Assembly (NCBI GenBank): GCA_023440825.1
Contig: JAEXRL010000029.1
Coordinates: forward strand, 1 to 64,000
Source of the DNA: Pseudomonadota bacterium
GTDB lineage: Bacteria > Pseudomonadota > Gammaproteobacteria > Burkholderiales > Burkholderiaceae_B
DNA: 64,000 nt
Direction: 5' to 3'
The notes beneath the pieces were generated by a model that had not been told where the DNA came from, did not search any database, and saw nothing but the letters and a program-made list of their open reading frames with translations. This document shows positions 8,316 through 17,352 of the stretch, in pieces (the stretch's first letter is position 1; each line of letters starts with the position of its first letter). A program made the position numbers and the translations under genes.

Positions 8316-9155
8316 ATGAACTTATTCATTGATGCGGGGAACACCAGAATAAAATTTGGCTGGCATACTCAGCCCGGGCTAAGTATGGACATCCGCAGCA
8401 TCGCGCTACTTCCAGATCAACTCGCCCAGTTGCCTCAACATCTGATCGCAGCCGGTGCCCCTTTACGAAAGAACCAGCTCACAAATACGTCCGCCGCCTG
8501 GGGGGTCAATGTGGCGGGAACGTCGACACAAACGCAGATTGAACAAGCCGTCAAGGCTCTGGGGTATGCCACCACGCACTGGTTAAGCAGCACAAAGCAG
8601 GCTGTAGGAGTACGCAGTGCCTATGGCGATGGCCTAGGTACCGACCGTTGGGTCGCATTGCTTGGCCTACACGCCTACACTGCCCAAGATGACTGCCTGC
8701 TTGAGCACCCTTTGCTGCTTGCCAGTTTTGGCACCGCCACCACCATTGATACGCTTTCTCCCCAAACCCCTCAGCACGAACGCGAGTTTCCCGGTGGACT
8801 GATTCTACCTGGCCCCACGCTGATGCTGCAGTCGCTACAACGAAACACGGCTCTACTTCCTCTGGCACAAGGAGAAAGCTGCCTGTATCCACAAGACACA
8901 CTAAGCGCTATCATGTCGGGCGTAGCGGCCAGCCAAGCTGGGGCAGTTTTGCGCCAATGGCAAGCAGGCCTGCTAACATATGGTCGAGCGCCCCATGTTT
9001 TTTTCAGTGGTGGAGGCTCAGAGCTCGTCATACACGAGCTGCAGCATATACTTGAGCTGGCCTATGAACAGCATGGTTTTCCTACTGTCAGAGCCCGCCC
9101 AATAGATACACCGGTACTACGAGGCATTGCCTATACACTGTCTGTGCAACAATAA
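8316..9155 (+). CDS. coaX: Type III pantothenate kinase (Baf family)
   Basis: Phosphorylates pantothenate, the first step of coenzyme A synthesis. The ASKHA-fold signatures are present: DAGNTRIKFGW at 6-16, GLGTDRW at 106-112, SFGTATTID, and FPGGLILPGPTLM. Length of 279 aa is slightly above the usual 240-265. The Bordetella homologue was first described as Bvg accessory factor, but only the kinase role is inferred here. It is probably co-transcribed with birA and with the short membrane-peptide gene downstream. Confidence 0.95.
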   Translation: MNLFIDAGNTRIKFGWHTQPGLSMDIRSIALLPDQLAQLPQHLIAAGAPLRKNQLTNTSAAWGVNVAGTSTQTQIEQAVKALGYATTHWLSSTKQAVGVRSAYGDGLGTDRWVALLGLHAYTAQDDCLLEHPLLLASFGTATTIDTLSPQTPQHEREFPGGLILPGPTLMLQSLQRNTALLPLAQGESCLYPQDTLSAIMSGVAASQAGAVLRQWQAGLLTYGRAPHVFFSGGGSELVIHELQHILELAYEQHGFPTVRARPIDTPVLRGIAYTLSVQQ

Positions 9156-9208
9156 ATAGCAACACATACTTAAGCTCTAATAGAAAAGTTTGCAGTCCAC
9201 TATGCCTT

Positions 9209-9376
9209 ATGCGTTTCCTACTGCTTCTGATCCTCTTGCTTAACTTTGCTTTATTTTCATTTGGGCAAGGTTTTTTTGGTATCGCCCCCAGCGAAATGGG
9301 GCGAGAATATCGCCAATACCAAGAGCGCAATCAAAAACAAATACAATTAGGATCGCCAAGCAGTACCTTTCTTTAA
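9209..9376 (+). CDS. Small membrane-anchored peptide, 55 aa
   Basis: An ATG at 9209 opens a 55-codon frame. It begins MRFLLLLILLLNFALFSFGQG, a strong hydrophobic segment (residues 2-19), then GIAPSEMGREYRQYQERN, a polar tail ending at TAA 9374-9376. It fills the gap between coaX and galU. The layout, an N-terminal anchor followed by GREYRQYQ-like residues, resembles from memory the first part of longer SPOR-type proteins that follow coaX in related genera, so it may be a trimmed remnant or an independent small protein. No Shine-Dalgarno is obvious. Coding is supported by position and composition only. Confidence 0.55.
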   Translation: MRFLLLLILLLNFALFSFGQGFFGIAPSEMGREYRQYQERNQKQIQLGSPSSTFL

Positions 9377-9402
9377 TTTCAACTACCGTTTTTAACGAGC
9401 AT

Positions 9403-10233
9403 ATGAAGCCAATCCGTAAAGCCGTTTTCCCTGTCGCAGGTCTTGGTACCCGTTTTTTACCCGCTACCAAAGCGATGCCAAAAGAAATGCTGCCCATTGT
9501 GGACAAGCCTCTCATTCAATATGCAGTAGAAGAAGCAATTGCCGCGGGTGTGACCGAATTAATCTTTATTACTGGACGCAACAAAAGAGCCATCGAAGAT
9601 CACTTTGATCGCGCACCCGAACTGGAGCACGAGCTGAGCTCTAAAAACAAAGTGGAACTACTACGCTGTGTCCAAGAAGTTATCCCCAGCCACGTTAGTT
9701 GCATTTATACGCGTCAACCTGCCGCACTAGGCCTGGGTCACGCCGTACTATGCGCCGCTCCCATTGTCGGCAACGAGCCTTTTCTAGTCTTGCTGGCCGA
9801 TGACCTGATTGATGCCAATACACCCGTATCGCGCCAATTGGTTGAGGCTGCGCATCAGCATAATGGCAGCATTGTGGCCATACAGCAGGTTGCCCCTGAG
9901 GACACCAACAAATACGGCATTATTGCTGGCGACACAGTCGATGCGCAAACCACGCATGTACGGCAAATTGTCGAAAAGCCCAACCCCAGCGACGCCCCTA
10001 GCACTCAAGCTGTCGTCGGCCGATATGTACTAGAGCCTGAAATTTTCGAGCACTTACGTCGAACTCCAGCGGGAGTGGGTGGCGAAATACAATTAACCGA
10101 TGGTATTAGCAGTTTGTTGCAAAATCAGAATGTATATGGCTATCAGTATGAAGGTACCCGCTACGACTGTGGTAGCAAAGCCGGATTCTTTCATGCTACG
10201 CTTGAAATTGGACGTAAATACCACGGGCTTTAA
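9403..10233 (+). CDS. galU: UTP--glucose-1-phosphate uridylyltransferase
   Basis: Makes UDP-glucose for LPS, capsule and other glycans. The nucleotide-binding start FPVAGLGTRFLPATKAMPKEML (residues 9-30) is diagnostic, followed by VDKPLIQYAVEEA, LLADDLID (metal site), VEKPNPSDAPS and GKYHGL-like C-terminus. Length 276 aa is standard. LPS core genes waaC-waaA lie nearby on the other strand, a compatible but separate unit. Downstream are about 236 bases with the promoter and leader of the cold-shock gene. Confidence 0.96.
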   Translation: MKPIRKAVFPVAGLGTRFLPATKAMPKEMLPIVDKPLIQYAVEEAIAAGVTELIFITGRNKRAIEDHFDRAPELEHELSSKNKVELLRCVQEVIPSHVSCIYTRQPAALGLGHAVLCAAPIVGNEPFLVLLADDLIDANTPVSRQLVEAAHQHNGSIVAIQQVAPEDTNKYGIIAGDTVDAQTTHVRQIVEKPNPSDAPSTQAVVGRYVLEPEIFEHLRRTPAGVGGEIQLTDGISSLLQNQNVYGYQYEGTRYDCGSKAGFFHATLEIGRKYHGL

Positions 10234-10307
10234 CATAAGGGCGCAGAGGGCCTGTTTTTAAAAACAAACACTTCAAAGCTTATTAGTTTTGGATATTGCA
10301 ATTTAGC

Positions 10308-10336
10308 TTGACTCCGGCAGCAATCGCTCATACGAT
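10308..10336 (+). promoter_or_regulatory. Putative sigma-70 promoter for the cold-shock gene
   Basis: TTGACT (10308-10313), a 17-base spacer and TACGAT (10331-10336) give good spacing and 5/6 and 4/6 matches to the consensus hexamers. Transcription would begin near 10343 and give a leader of roughly 125 bases before the ATG at 10470, as is usual for cspA-type genes. Confidence 0.5.
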
Positions 10337-10469
10337 TAACGCCGTAGGTTATCAAGTTGGTCGAAGTTTGTTCAATACGGTATTGTTGCTAGTACTCATT
10401 GCCCTGATCTTTACATCTTGACAATCTTTTTTGAGCTCATGGCTCGTAATTATTTAGGGAATGCAGAAC

Positions 10470-10679
10470 ATGCAAACAGAAACCGGCATCGTTAAATGGT
10501 TTAACAACGAAAAGGGTTATGGTTTTATTTCGCCAGAAAACGGCGGCAAAGACCTTTTCGCCCACCACTCCGACATCTTGGGCACAGGCTTCAAATCTCT
10601 GGAAGAAAATCAGCGCGTATCTTACGTTGCCGCTGAAGGCCAGAAAGGTCCTCAAGCCAAGAATATCCAAAAACTGTAA
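10470..10679 (+). CDS. cspA: Cold-shock protein, CspA family
   Basis: A 69-residue single cold-shock domain that binds single-stranded RNA and DNA. RNP1 (KGYGFIS) and RNP2 (DLFAHHSDI) are intact. I choose ATG 10470 over ATG 10461 because AGGGA (10456-10460) then sits 9 bases upstream, whereas it would abut 10461 directly. The long leader suggests post-transcriptional control, and the gene is single with its own strong terminator. Which member of the Csp family it is, cold-induced or constitutive, cannot be told. Confidence 0.93.
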   Translation: MQTETGIVKWFNNEKGYGFISPENGGKDLFAHHSDILGTGFKSLEENQRVSYVAAEGQKGPQAKNIQKL

Positions 10680-10700
10680 TCACAGTTAATTGGTAAAGAA

Positions 10701-10725
10701 AGCCCGCTATATAGCGGGCTTTTTT
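10701..10725 (+). terminator. Rho-independent terminator of the cold-shock gene
   Basis: Arms AGCCCGCT and AGCGGGCT (10701-10708, 10713-10720) with a 4-base ATAT loop, followed by a T run to 10725. It lies 21 bases after the stop codon. Confidence 0.92.
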
Positions 10726-10810
10726 ACGTCAATAATAAATAAGAATTGCACAAAGACAACAAATACCAAATAAGCCAATAATTAAATACGAATTAATTTA
10801 TTTCTTACAT

Positions 10811-12133
10811 CTATTTAATTCTTAATTCATTTAAGCCTGCAATAACACGTAATACAGCTCCGGTATGCATTTGCACCCAATGTAATGCTGCGTCGGATAA
10901 ATAATTTAAGCGTGATGGCAACAATAATAAGTCCAAAGCCATTTGTACTGCATTATCTGCATTATTCGCTCGTAATACGGCTTCCGCCTCGACAGCATCG
11001 TGCACGGCCTGTTCAAAATGACGTGTATTTGGACCAACGATAACTGGCACTCCAATGGCACTGGCCTCAATAAAATTCTGGCCTCCGAAAGGCTCAAAGC
11101 TACCCGCCACAATCGCCACTCGCGCCAAGGCGTAATACCAATGCATTTCACCCAGTGTATCGCCCACCATCACATCCACATTCTGGCAAGCTTCCAATGC
11201 CGAACTGCTGCCATCACCCATTTTCAGTAGATCACTACGACGCACATAAGAAAGCTGCCTGTGCTGCAAAATTTGTTCTAGTGCCTCGAAACGTTGTGGA
11301 TGGCGGGGCACAATCACAAATAATACGGGTTCCTGTAATGCTAACTCACGAGCGTTTCGCAAATAACGCTGTACCGCCTCAACAAACAGCTCATCTTCGC
11401 CCTCACGAGTGCTGGCAATCACAATCACGCGCCGCCCCAACTGCTCTGCAAAGCGACGACCACGCTCAATTCTATCGGTCGGTAACAAGAGATCAAATTT
11501 CAGATTGCCTGAAACACGCACTGCGCGTGCCCCCGCATGCTCTAAGCGATGTGCATCTTGTAAAGTCTGGGCGTACACCAATGAAAAGCTGCGATATGCA
11601 TTACGCATGACCGAGCCAGCACGAATACTGGAGCGCAAAGACTGATCGGAAAGCCGGGCGCTGGCTAGCATCATGGGCACCTGTGCCCGCACTGCCGCCG
11701 CCATCAGGTTAGGCCAAACTTCACGCTCTATAATCATACCGGCCGAGAACTGATAGTGTTCAAAAAAGCGGCGTGTGGCGCCTGGAAAATCATAGGGCAA
11801 CCATTGTTGCTCCAATTGCCCAGACTCTATGGCAGCAGCAAATACGCGTGCTCCCTCGGCACGTCCCGTCACAGTCATGTGCGTTAATAGTACTTGCTCA
11901 CCCTGCTCTAGCAAGGCACGAATTAAGGGTTCCGCTGCTCTGGTTTCACCTAAGCTCACAGCGTGCACCCAAACAGCGCCCACACGCTGACTTGGCCCGT
12001 GATCAAATAAAGCAAAACGCGCCTTAGAACATACCTGCCAGTCACCACCCGCACGACGAGCCCGTATACCCATGTACATAAGGAGTAAGGGTGCCAAGAG
12101 TCGTATCGTCGTTGTGTAGAAGAATCGATTCAC
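10811..12133 (-). CDS. waaA: 3-deoxy-D-manno-octulosonic acid (Kdo) transferase
   Basis: Inner-membrane glycosyltransferase (GT30) that adds Kdo from CMP-Kdo to lipid A precursor. The 440-residue protein has the N-terminal hydrophobic anchor (about residues 8-22), the acceptor-side motif WVHAVSLGETRAA, the EREVWPNL segment and the donor-side GGSFEPFGGQNFIEAS-like stretch (VAGSFEPFGGQNFIEA). Start codon is GTG. It follows waaC by 46 bases on the same strand, forming a core-oligosaccharide pair. Whether it adds one or two Kdo residues cannot be judged from sequence. Confidence 0.95.
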   Translation of the reverse strand: MNRFFYTTTIRLLAPLLLMYMGIRARRAGGDWQVCSKARFALFDHGPSQRVGAVWVHAVSLGETRAAEPLIRALLEQGEQVLLTHMTVTGRAEGARVFAAAIESGQLEQQWLPYDFPGATRRFFEHYQFSAGMIIEREVWPNLMAAAVRAQVPMMLASARLSDQSLRSSIRAGSVMRNAYRSFSLVYAQTLQDAHRLEHAGARAVRVSGNLKFDLLLPTDRIERGRRFAEQLGRRVIVIASTREGEDELFVEAVQRYLRNARELALQEPVLFVIVPRHPQRFEALEQILQHRQLSYVRRSDLLKMGDGSSSALEACQNVDVMVGDTLGEMHWYYALARVAIVAGSFEPFGGQNFIEASAIGVPVIVGPNTRHFEQAVHDAVEAEAVLRANNADNAVQMALDLLLLPSRLNYLSDAALHWVQMHTGAVLRVIAGLNELRIK

Positions 12134-12179
12134 ATCCAGGTACTCTGGAGATTAAAAAAACAAACCCGGCAACTACCGC

Positions 12180-13181
12180 CTAGTAAACAGGTACAGCACT
12201 TGCCTCAGCGGTTTGAAGTAGATCGGATTGTAAGGCCTGATCTATTGCACATAATACAGTTTGAGCAGAAGGCTCTTGCCCGCGCTCGCCTAAGCTCGCC
12301 ACATAGGCAGATCCCTCAAGAGGCGTGCGAACCGGCGTCGATGCCTTATAAATACCTATAGTGGGACGCCCCAAGCCGCTGGCCAAATGAGTCAGCCCAC
12401 TATCTAAGCCTACCATAATACGAGCTCCCGCCAACTGCAAGGCCACCTCAGTTAGTCCCATACGAGGCAGCACGACGGCCTTCGCTCGGTGCTCTATCAG
12501 TTGTTCGGCGCGCTGCGTCTCGGCTGGACTACCCGCCAGCAAACGCAGCTCCAAGCCTTCAGCCTGCAAGCGATCAAACACAGCATGCCAATTGGCCGTG
12601 GCCCATAATTTATTATCTCGGCTAGCAGACGGCATAATAATGGCATACGGATTCTGCGTGGTATCGGCTTGTGCTGCCAAGGCCTGTAGGCCAAAGTCCG
12701 GAGCCCCGGTACAGCTATAGCCAAAACAAGCGGCAGCTAAGGTGCGTTGACGAAAAACAGCAGGTCGCCAAAAAGGCACTTTATGTTTGACCTGATAAAA
12801 CAAGGACGCTAACGGCTCACGTGCTGAATGCCAGTCCAAGCCATGTCGTTCGCCATGTGTCTGGCGCACTAACCAGGCCGATTTCAGCAAGCCCTGCATA
12901 TCCAGCACGATGTCGTACTGGCGCGCTGCCAGGGTATCTCGCAGCAAGGCACGTTCGCGTCGGGTTTGCGCAGACCACCAGCTTTTACGCCAGCGGCGAT
13001 GCGCCACAGGAATCGCTTCGTGCACAGCGGGATGCCAGGCTGGGATTTGCGCAAAGCTTTCTTCCACTAGCCAATCTATCTGAGCGCCCGGAACATGTTG
13101 CGCAATATCAGTGATTGCTGGCAACATATGTACCAAGTCGCCCAGAGACGAGGTACGTACTATGAGTATCTTGCAAGTCAT
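12180..13181 (-). CDS. waaC: Lipopolysaccharide heptosyltransferase I
   Basis: GT9 glycosyltransferase adding the first heptose to Kdo in the LPS inner core. Start set at ATG 13181 (MTCKILIVRTSSLGDLVHMLPA), which gives the standard N-terminus; an upstream in-frame start at 13241 would add 20 atypical residues. DWLVEE and the C-terminal GLDSGLTHLASGLGRPTIGIY (donor site) are characteristic. Length 333 aa is normal. It heads the waaC-waaA unit. Confidence 0.93.
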   Translation of the reverse strand: MTCKILIVRTSSLGDLVHMLPAITDIAQHVPGAQIDWLVEESFAQIPAWHPAVHEAIPVAHRRWRKSWWSAQTRRERALLRDTLAARQYDIVLDMQGLLKSAWLVRQTHGERHGLDWHSAREPLASLFYQVKHKVPFWRPAVFRQRTLAAACFGYSCTGAPDFGLQALAAQADTTQNPYAIIMPSASRDNKLWATANWHAVFDRLQAEGLELRLLAGSPAETQRAEQLIEHRAKAVVLPRMGLTEVALQLAGARIMVGLDSGLTHLASGLGRPTIGIYKASTPVRTPLEGSAYVASLGERGQEPSAQTVLCAIDQALQSDLLQTAEASAVPVY

Positions 13182-13360
13182 GGCGAAATTATAGTGGGCG
13201 GAGCATAAAATAATGCAGGCTGAACAAAAAATACTCTCCAAACTGAACAGTAGACATTGTGGCAGTGTAAAGCATCTATCAGTTAAGCTATCTCTGCTCG
13301 GCCCCCACGCCTCCTAAGGTGACCCGACCAATTTTTATTTTTACGCATTTGTGAGTATTT

Positions 13361-14716
13361 ATGCCTATTACGATTCTTGAACTACAAGCCGCCCTGGAGT
13401 CCGGTGCCACCACCTCTGTTGAGCTGACTCAACAAGCTTTGGATCGCATACAGGACGAGCAAGGGGAAGGCTCTGCTACGTTTATTGAAGTGTTTGCCGA
13501 ACAAGCTCTGGAAGCCGCCCGAGCATCCGATATTTTACGCGCTGCCGGACTAAGCCGCTCGTTGATCGAAGGCTTGCCCATGTCGGTCAAAAACTTGTTT
13601 GATATCGCCGGCTACCCCACCTTGGGAGGATCGGCCGTGCTAGAGGATGCCGAGCCGGCAGACTACCACTCCACAGTCGTGGATCGTTTGCTGAAAGCCG
13701 GTGCTATCTTAGTGGGCTCTACCAATATGACTGAGTTCGCTTTTTCGGGCTTAGGCATTAATCCTCACCATGGCACGCCCCGCTCAGTCTGGGATCGTGA
13801 AAATGGCCGTATACCGGGTGGCTCCTCGTCAGGCGCTGGTGTGGCCGTCGCCGACGACATGTCAGTTTTTTCCATCGGTACAGATACTGGTGGCTCCATA
13901 CGTATCCCGGCTGCATTTAACGGCATCGTAGGTTTCAAGCCTACCGCCGAGCGTATTCCTAGTGAAGGCACCATGCCTTTATCACGCAGCCTGGACTCCA
14001 GTGGCCCACTCGCCGCTTCGGTAGAGTGCTGCGCCATCGTAGACGCCATACTTAGTGATGAGCCTTACGTGCCCGTCGTACCACCTAGCCTAGATGGCCT
14101 GCGCTTTGCTGTACCTGACAGCTACGTGTTAGACCAGATGGATGACACCGTGGCCAAGGCATTTGAACGCAGCCTAGAGCTGCTGCGTGCACAAGGGGCT
14201 AGCATCGAGACCATTTCCATCCCTGAGCTCAGCGAGCTGCCTTATATTAACCGTCAAGGCGGACTGGTCTGCGCTGAGGCTTGGGCTCTGCACCGCGAGC
14301 TGATTAAAACTGACCAGGAACGCTACGACCCCCGAGTGGCGTCTCGCATACTGCGTGGTAAAGACATGGACTGCGCTGACTATATCGAACTGCAAGAGGC
14401 CCGCGCAGAGTGGATTGCTGCCGTGGAAAGCCGATTGAGCGGCTATGATGCTGTGTTGTCTCCGACAGTACCTATCATCGCGCCCCTGATCGCTGACCTG
14501 CAAGCCAGCGACGATGCCTATTTCAGTGCCAACGGTTTAATTTTACGTAACCCCAGCATCTTCAACTTCCTGAATGGTTGCGCTGTTTCTTTGCCTTGTC
14601 ATGCAGAGGGTGAAGCCCCCGTAGGCCTGATGGTTGCCGCACCGGCCTACTACGACGATCACCTCTTGGCTATCAGCAAAGCCATTGAACACGTTTTACC
14701 CTTGAATCAGTTCTGA
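13361..14716 (+). CDS. Amidase, amidase-signature family
   Basis: Amide hydrolase with the Ser-cisSer-Lys triad: Lys77 in SVKNLFD, cis-Ser155 in GGSSSG and nucleophile Ser179 in TDTGGSIR; the 24-residue Ser-Ser spacing matches malonamidase E2. At 451 aa it is a stand-alone amidase rather than GatA of the Glu-tRNA amidotransferase, as no gatB or gatC is nearby. Substrate unknown. The EamA-type permease gene begins 57 bases downstream, so import or export of an amide or its product is possible. Confidence 0.88.
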   Translation: MPITILELQAALESGATTSVELTQQALDRIQDEQGEGSATFIEVFAEQALEAARASDILRAAGLSRSLIEGLPMSVKNLFDIAGYPTLGGSAVLEDAEPADYHSTVVDRLLKAGAILVGSTNMTEFAFSGLGINPHHGTPRSVWDRENGRIPGGSSSGAGVAVADDMSVFSIGTDTGGSIRIPAAFNGIVGFKPTAERIPSEGTMPLSRSLDSSGPLAASVECCAIVDAILSDEPYVPVVPPSLDGLRFAVPDSYVLDQMDDTVAKAFERSLELLRAQGASIETISIPELSELPYINRQGGLVCAEAWALHRELIKTDQERYDPRVASRILRGKDMDCADYIELQEARAEWIAAVESRLSGYDAVLSPTVPIIAPLIADLQASDDAYFSANGLILRNPSIFNFLNGCAVSLPCHAEGEAPVGLMVAAPAYYDDHLLAISKAIEHVLPLNQF

Positions 14717-14730
14717 TATGCCTTAAGATA

Positions 14731-14758
14731 GGTGCTGGCCTGCTACTTGGCCAGTACC
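14731..14758 (+). terminator. Stem-loop between the amidase and EamA genes
   Basis: Ten-base-pair stem (14731-14740 with 14749-14758, one G-T pair) and an 8-base loop, 14 bases after the amidase stop. There is no real U-tract (ACTTTAGG), and the next ATG follows 16 bases later, so it may act as a partial attenuator or RNA-end stabiliser rather than a full terminator. Confidence 0.4.
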
Positions 14759-14773
14759 ACTTTAGGATTTCTC

Positions 14774-15697
14774 ATGCCCGCACACCCCCCTAGCTCCACC
14801 TCAACCCTTGCCCGTGGCTTACCACTGGGCGGCGTCCTCTTTCTGATTGCATCAACATGGGCACTGTCAACACTGGATACCAGTGGCAAATGGGTCATGG
14901 GACTGGGGGTACCACTGTTAATCATGTGCTGGTTTCGCTATGTCGTACATCTGCTGCTGGTATTAACGCTGGTTTTGCCTTCTAAAGGTTGGCAAATTTT
15001 ACGCAGCGAGCGGCCGTACGATCAATTGCTGCGAGGCCTCATCATGATGCTGGCCACCTTTTCTTTCTTTACCGCTCTACACTACTTACCGCAAGCTGAA
15101 GCCACTGCGATTAATTTCTTGGCTCCCTTACTGGTACTGACGGCGGCACCAAAGCTACTCAAAGAAAAAGGCTACCTGTCCCGCTGGGTCGCTGCCGCAG
15201 TGGGCTTGATCGGCGTGCTCATTATTATCCGCCCTGGTAGCGGGCTGCACCCTTTAGGCATTGTGTTTGGCTTACTGACAGCTTGTATGTTTGCCACGCA
15301 ATTTATCATTACGCGCCGAGTCGCCATTGACAACGCCATGACCACACTGATCTGGAGCGGTGCTGTGGGCAGCGTGTGCCTGACTTTGGCTCTGCCTTTT
15401 ATATTGCCCTCTGCCCTGCCCATGTTGGCAAAATTAAGTACATTTCAATGGTTGATACTCTTTTCAACCGGTTTTTGGGGGGCGCTAGGCCATTTATGGC
15501 AAATTCAGGCATACCGCCTTGCCCCAGCGTCTTTACTCGCCCCTTTTGCCTATCTGCAAATTATTGCGGCCAGCGGTCTGGGCTGGCTAGTGTGGGGGCA
15601 GTTCCCAGATGCGTTCAGTTGGTTAGGGATTTTGATTATTTGTACTAGTGGTGTGGTCATTGCCTTGATTGAGTGGCGCCGACCCAAAAATACCTGA
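14774..15697 (+). CDS. EamA/DMT superfamily transporter
   Basis: Inner-membrane protein of about ten predicted helices arranged as two EamA repeats (roughly residues 20-150 and 165-300), typical of drug/metabolite exporters. Start set at ATG 14774, with TAGGA 6-10 bases upstream; the frame extends upstream to 14732, but that would place the start within the stem-loop. Substrate unknown. Context: possibly co-transcribed with the amidase; convergent with fmt 27 bases away. Confidence 0.88.
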   Translation: MPAHPPSSTSTLARGLPLGGVLFLIASTWALSTLDTSGKWVMGLGVPLLIMCWFRYVVHLLLVLTLVLPSKGWQILRSERPYDQLLRGLIMMLATFSFFTALHYLPQAEATAINFLAPLLVLTAAPKLLKEKGYLSRWVAAAVGLIGVLIIIRPGSGLHPLGIVFGLLTACMFATQFIITRRVAIDNAMTTLIWSGAVGSVCLTLALPFILPSALPMLAKLSTFQWLILFSTGFWGALGHLWQIQAYRLAPASLLAPFAYLQIIAASGLGWLVWGQFPDAFSWLGILIICTSGVVIALIEWRRPKNT

Positions 15698-15724
15698 CGC
15701 CACTACACCCTCGTCTCTGTAGAC

Positions 15725-16669
15725 CTAGGTAGGCAACTGCCAACCTTGCACAAACACCTCTACAGGCTGGCGCTTCCCGCCAGCCTTTTGTAACACTTGC
15801 AAACGTAGCACGCCGTCTGCCGTTGCCACATCAATGCCTTGTGCGCTGACTTGAATTATCTGCCCAGGAGGTATAGTAGGCTGGTGTGCTAGTACACTCG
15901 CTTGCCAAACTTTGACGGGATCTTTTAAGCCGGGCAAAGACATATTAGCGCCAGGCACAGGATCAAAAGCACGTATACGCCGCTCCAGTTGTTGCGCCGA
16001 CTGCGTAAAATCCAAACTGGCCTGCGCTTTGTTCAACTTAGCTGCATAGCTTACCCCCTCTTCGGGTTGAGGCTGCGCCACCAAGGCACCCTGCTCCAGT
16101 TGCTCAATCGCCTTAACGATGGCAGCCGCTCCTTGAGCCGCTAACTCATCATGCAACTGACTGGCATTATGCTGGGCAGTAATAGGCAAATACGTACGCA
16201 ACAGCATATCACCCGTATCTAGCCCCTCATCCATTTGCATAATGGTAATGCCAGTTTGATCGTCACCCGCTTCGATGGCACGCTGAATAGGTGCCGCACC
16301 ACGCCAACGTGGCAACAAACTTGCATGAATATTCAAACAACCATAGCGCGGCAAATTTAACGTCCACTGCGGCAAAATCAAACCATAGGCAGCCACCACC
16401 ATCACATCGGGCTGTATGTCTTGTAGCAAGGCTTGCGCATGTTGCGCGTCCTCGGCATGCCGGCCATCAAGCCGCAGGCTCAAAGGCTGAGCCACCGGAA
16501 TGTTCGCCGCCAAGGCGGCCTGCTTCACAGGGCTAGGGTTAAGCTTAAGACCACGGCCGGCCGGCCGATCAGGTTGAGTTAACACTAAGGGCACATCGTG
16601 ACCAGCCTGCAATAATGCTTCCAGCGCTAAGCGTGCAAAGTCAGGCGTACCCGCAAAAACAATCCGCAT
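15725..16669 (-). CDS. fmt: Methionyl-tRNA formyltransferase
   Basis: Formylates initiator Met-tRNA using 10-formyl-tetrahydrofolate. Catalytic core residues are seen in NIHASLLPRWRGAAPIQRA (Asn and His) and MDEGLDTGDML (Asp); the C-terminal OB-like tRNA-binding domain covers about residues 205-314. Length 314 aa is standard. It begins 5 bases after def, the usual def-fmt operon. Confidence 0.96.
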   Translation of the reverse strand: MRIVFAGTPDFARLALEALLQAGHDVPLVLTQPDRPAGRGLKLNPSPVKQAALAANIPVAQPLSLRLDGRHAEDAQHAQALLQDIQPDVMVVAAYGLILPQWTLNLPRYGCLNIHASLLPRWRGAAPIQRAIEAGDDQTGITIMQMDEGLDTGDMLLRTYLPITAQHNASQLHDELAAQGAAAIVKAIEQLEQGALVAQPQPEEGVSYAAKLNKAQASLDFTQSAQQLERRIRAFDPVPGANMSLPGLKDPVKVWQASVLAHQPTIPPGQIIQVSAQGIDVATADGVLRLQVLQKAGGKRQPVEVFVQGWQLPT

Positions 16670-16674
16670 ACCGC

Positions 16675-17193
16675 TTACACCCCGGCCTTTTGTTCTTCAC
16701 GCTGTTGTTTACGTAAGCGGGCACGAATGCGCTCACGCTTCAGCACAGACAAGTACTCGACAAATACTTTGCCATCAAGGTGGTCAAGCTCATGCTGCAC
16801 GCAAACAGCGAGCAAGCCATCTGCCTCACGCTCGTATTGCTGCCCGTTTTCATCCAGCGCGGTAAAGCGTATCGAGTCGGCGCGCTCCACCTTATCAAAA
16901 ATCCCAGGTACGGATAAACACCCTTCCTCGTACACCTGTAGCTCTTCGCTTTTCCAGGTAATGACGGGGTTGATCAATACCATCAATTCATCTCCTTCTT
17001 CGGAGACATCAATCACCACAACGCGTTCATGCACATCTACCTGAGTGGCTGCCAAGCCTACGCCAGGTGCGGCATACATGGTTTCTGCCATGTTTTTCAC
17101 TAGCGTACGTATGCGCTCGTCTACCTGCTCAACAGGTTTGGCCACCGTATGCAAACGAGGGTCTGGAAATCTCAGTATAGGTAACAAAGCCAT
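16675..17193 (-). CDS. def: Peptide deformylase
   Basis: Metal hydrolase removing the formyl group from nascent N-termini. All three family motifs are present: GVGLAATQ, EGCLSVP (metal Cys) and QHELDHLDG (two metal His and the catalytic Glu). At 172 aa it is a type 1 enzyme. It is the first gene of def-fmt and diverges from dprA; the ~160 bases between them hold both promoters, but I see no clear consensus. Confidence 0.97.
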   Translation of the reverse strand: MALLPILRFPDPRLHTVAKPVEQVDERIRTLVKNMAETMYAAPGVGLAATQVDVHERVVVIDVSEEGDELMVLINPVITWKSEELQVYEEGCLSVPGIFDKVERADSIRFTALDENGQQYEREADGLLAVCVQHELDHLDGKVFVEYLSVLKRERIRARLRKQQREEQKAGV

Positions 17194-17352
17194 ATATAAG
17201 GTTCGCGTCGTCGCGTCTCTAAGTAATCAAATTGAAATTGTAGGCCTGATTGCCGCAAAGCGTTATGGCAACCTCAGGTTTTTTCAGATGAACTGGATAA
17301 AACCATCCAGCAAGTACCTCATGCCCACGGCATTTTGGTGTAAAACTGCAGT

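Noticed and set aside
10418..10423. TTGACA hexamer close to the cold-shock gene
   Set aside because: No -10 element at 16-18 bases, and a start there would leave almost no leader; the pair at 10308-10336 is better.
11155..11610. Plus-strand open frame of 151 codons opposite waaA
   Set aside because: Antisense shadow of a well-supported Kdo transferase gene, with unnatural composition.
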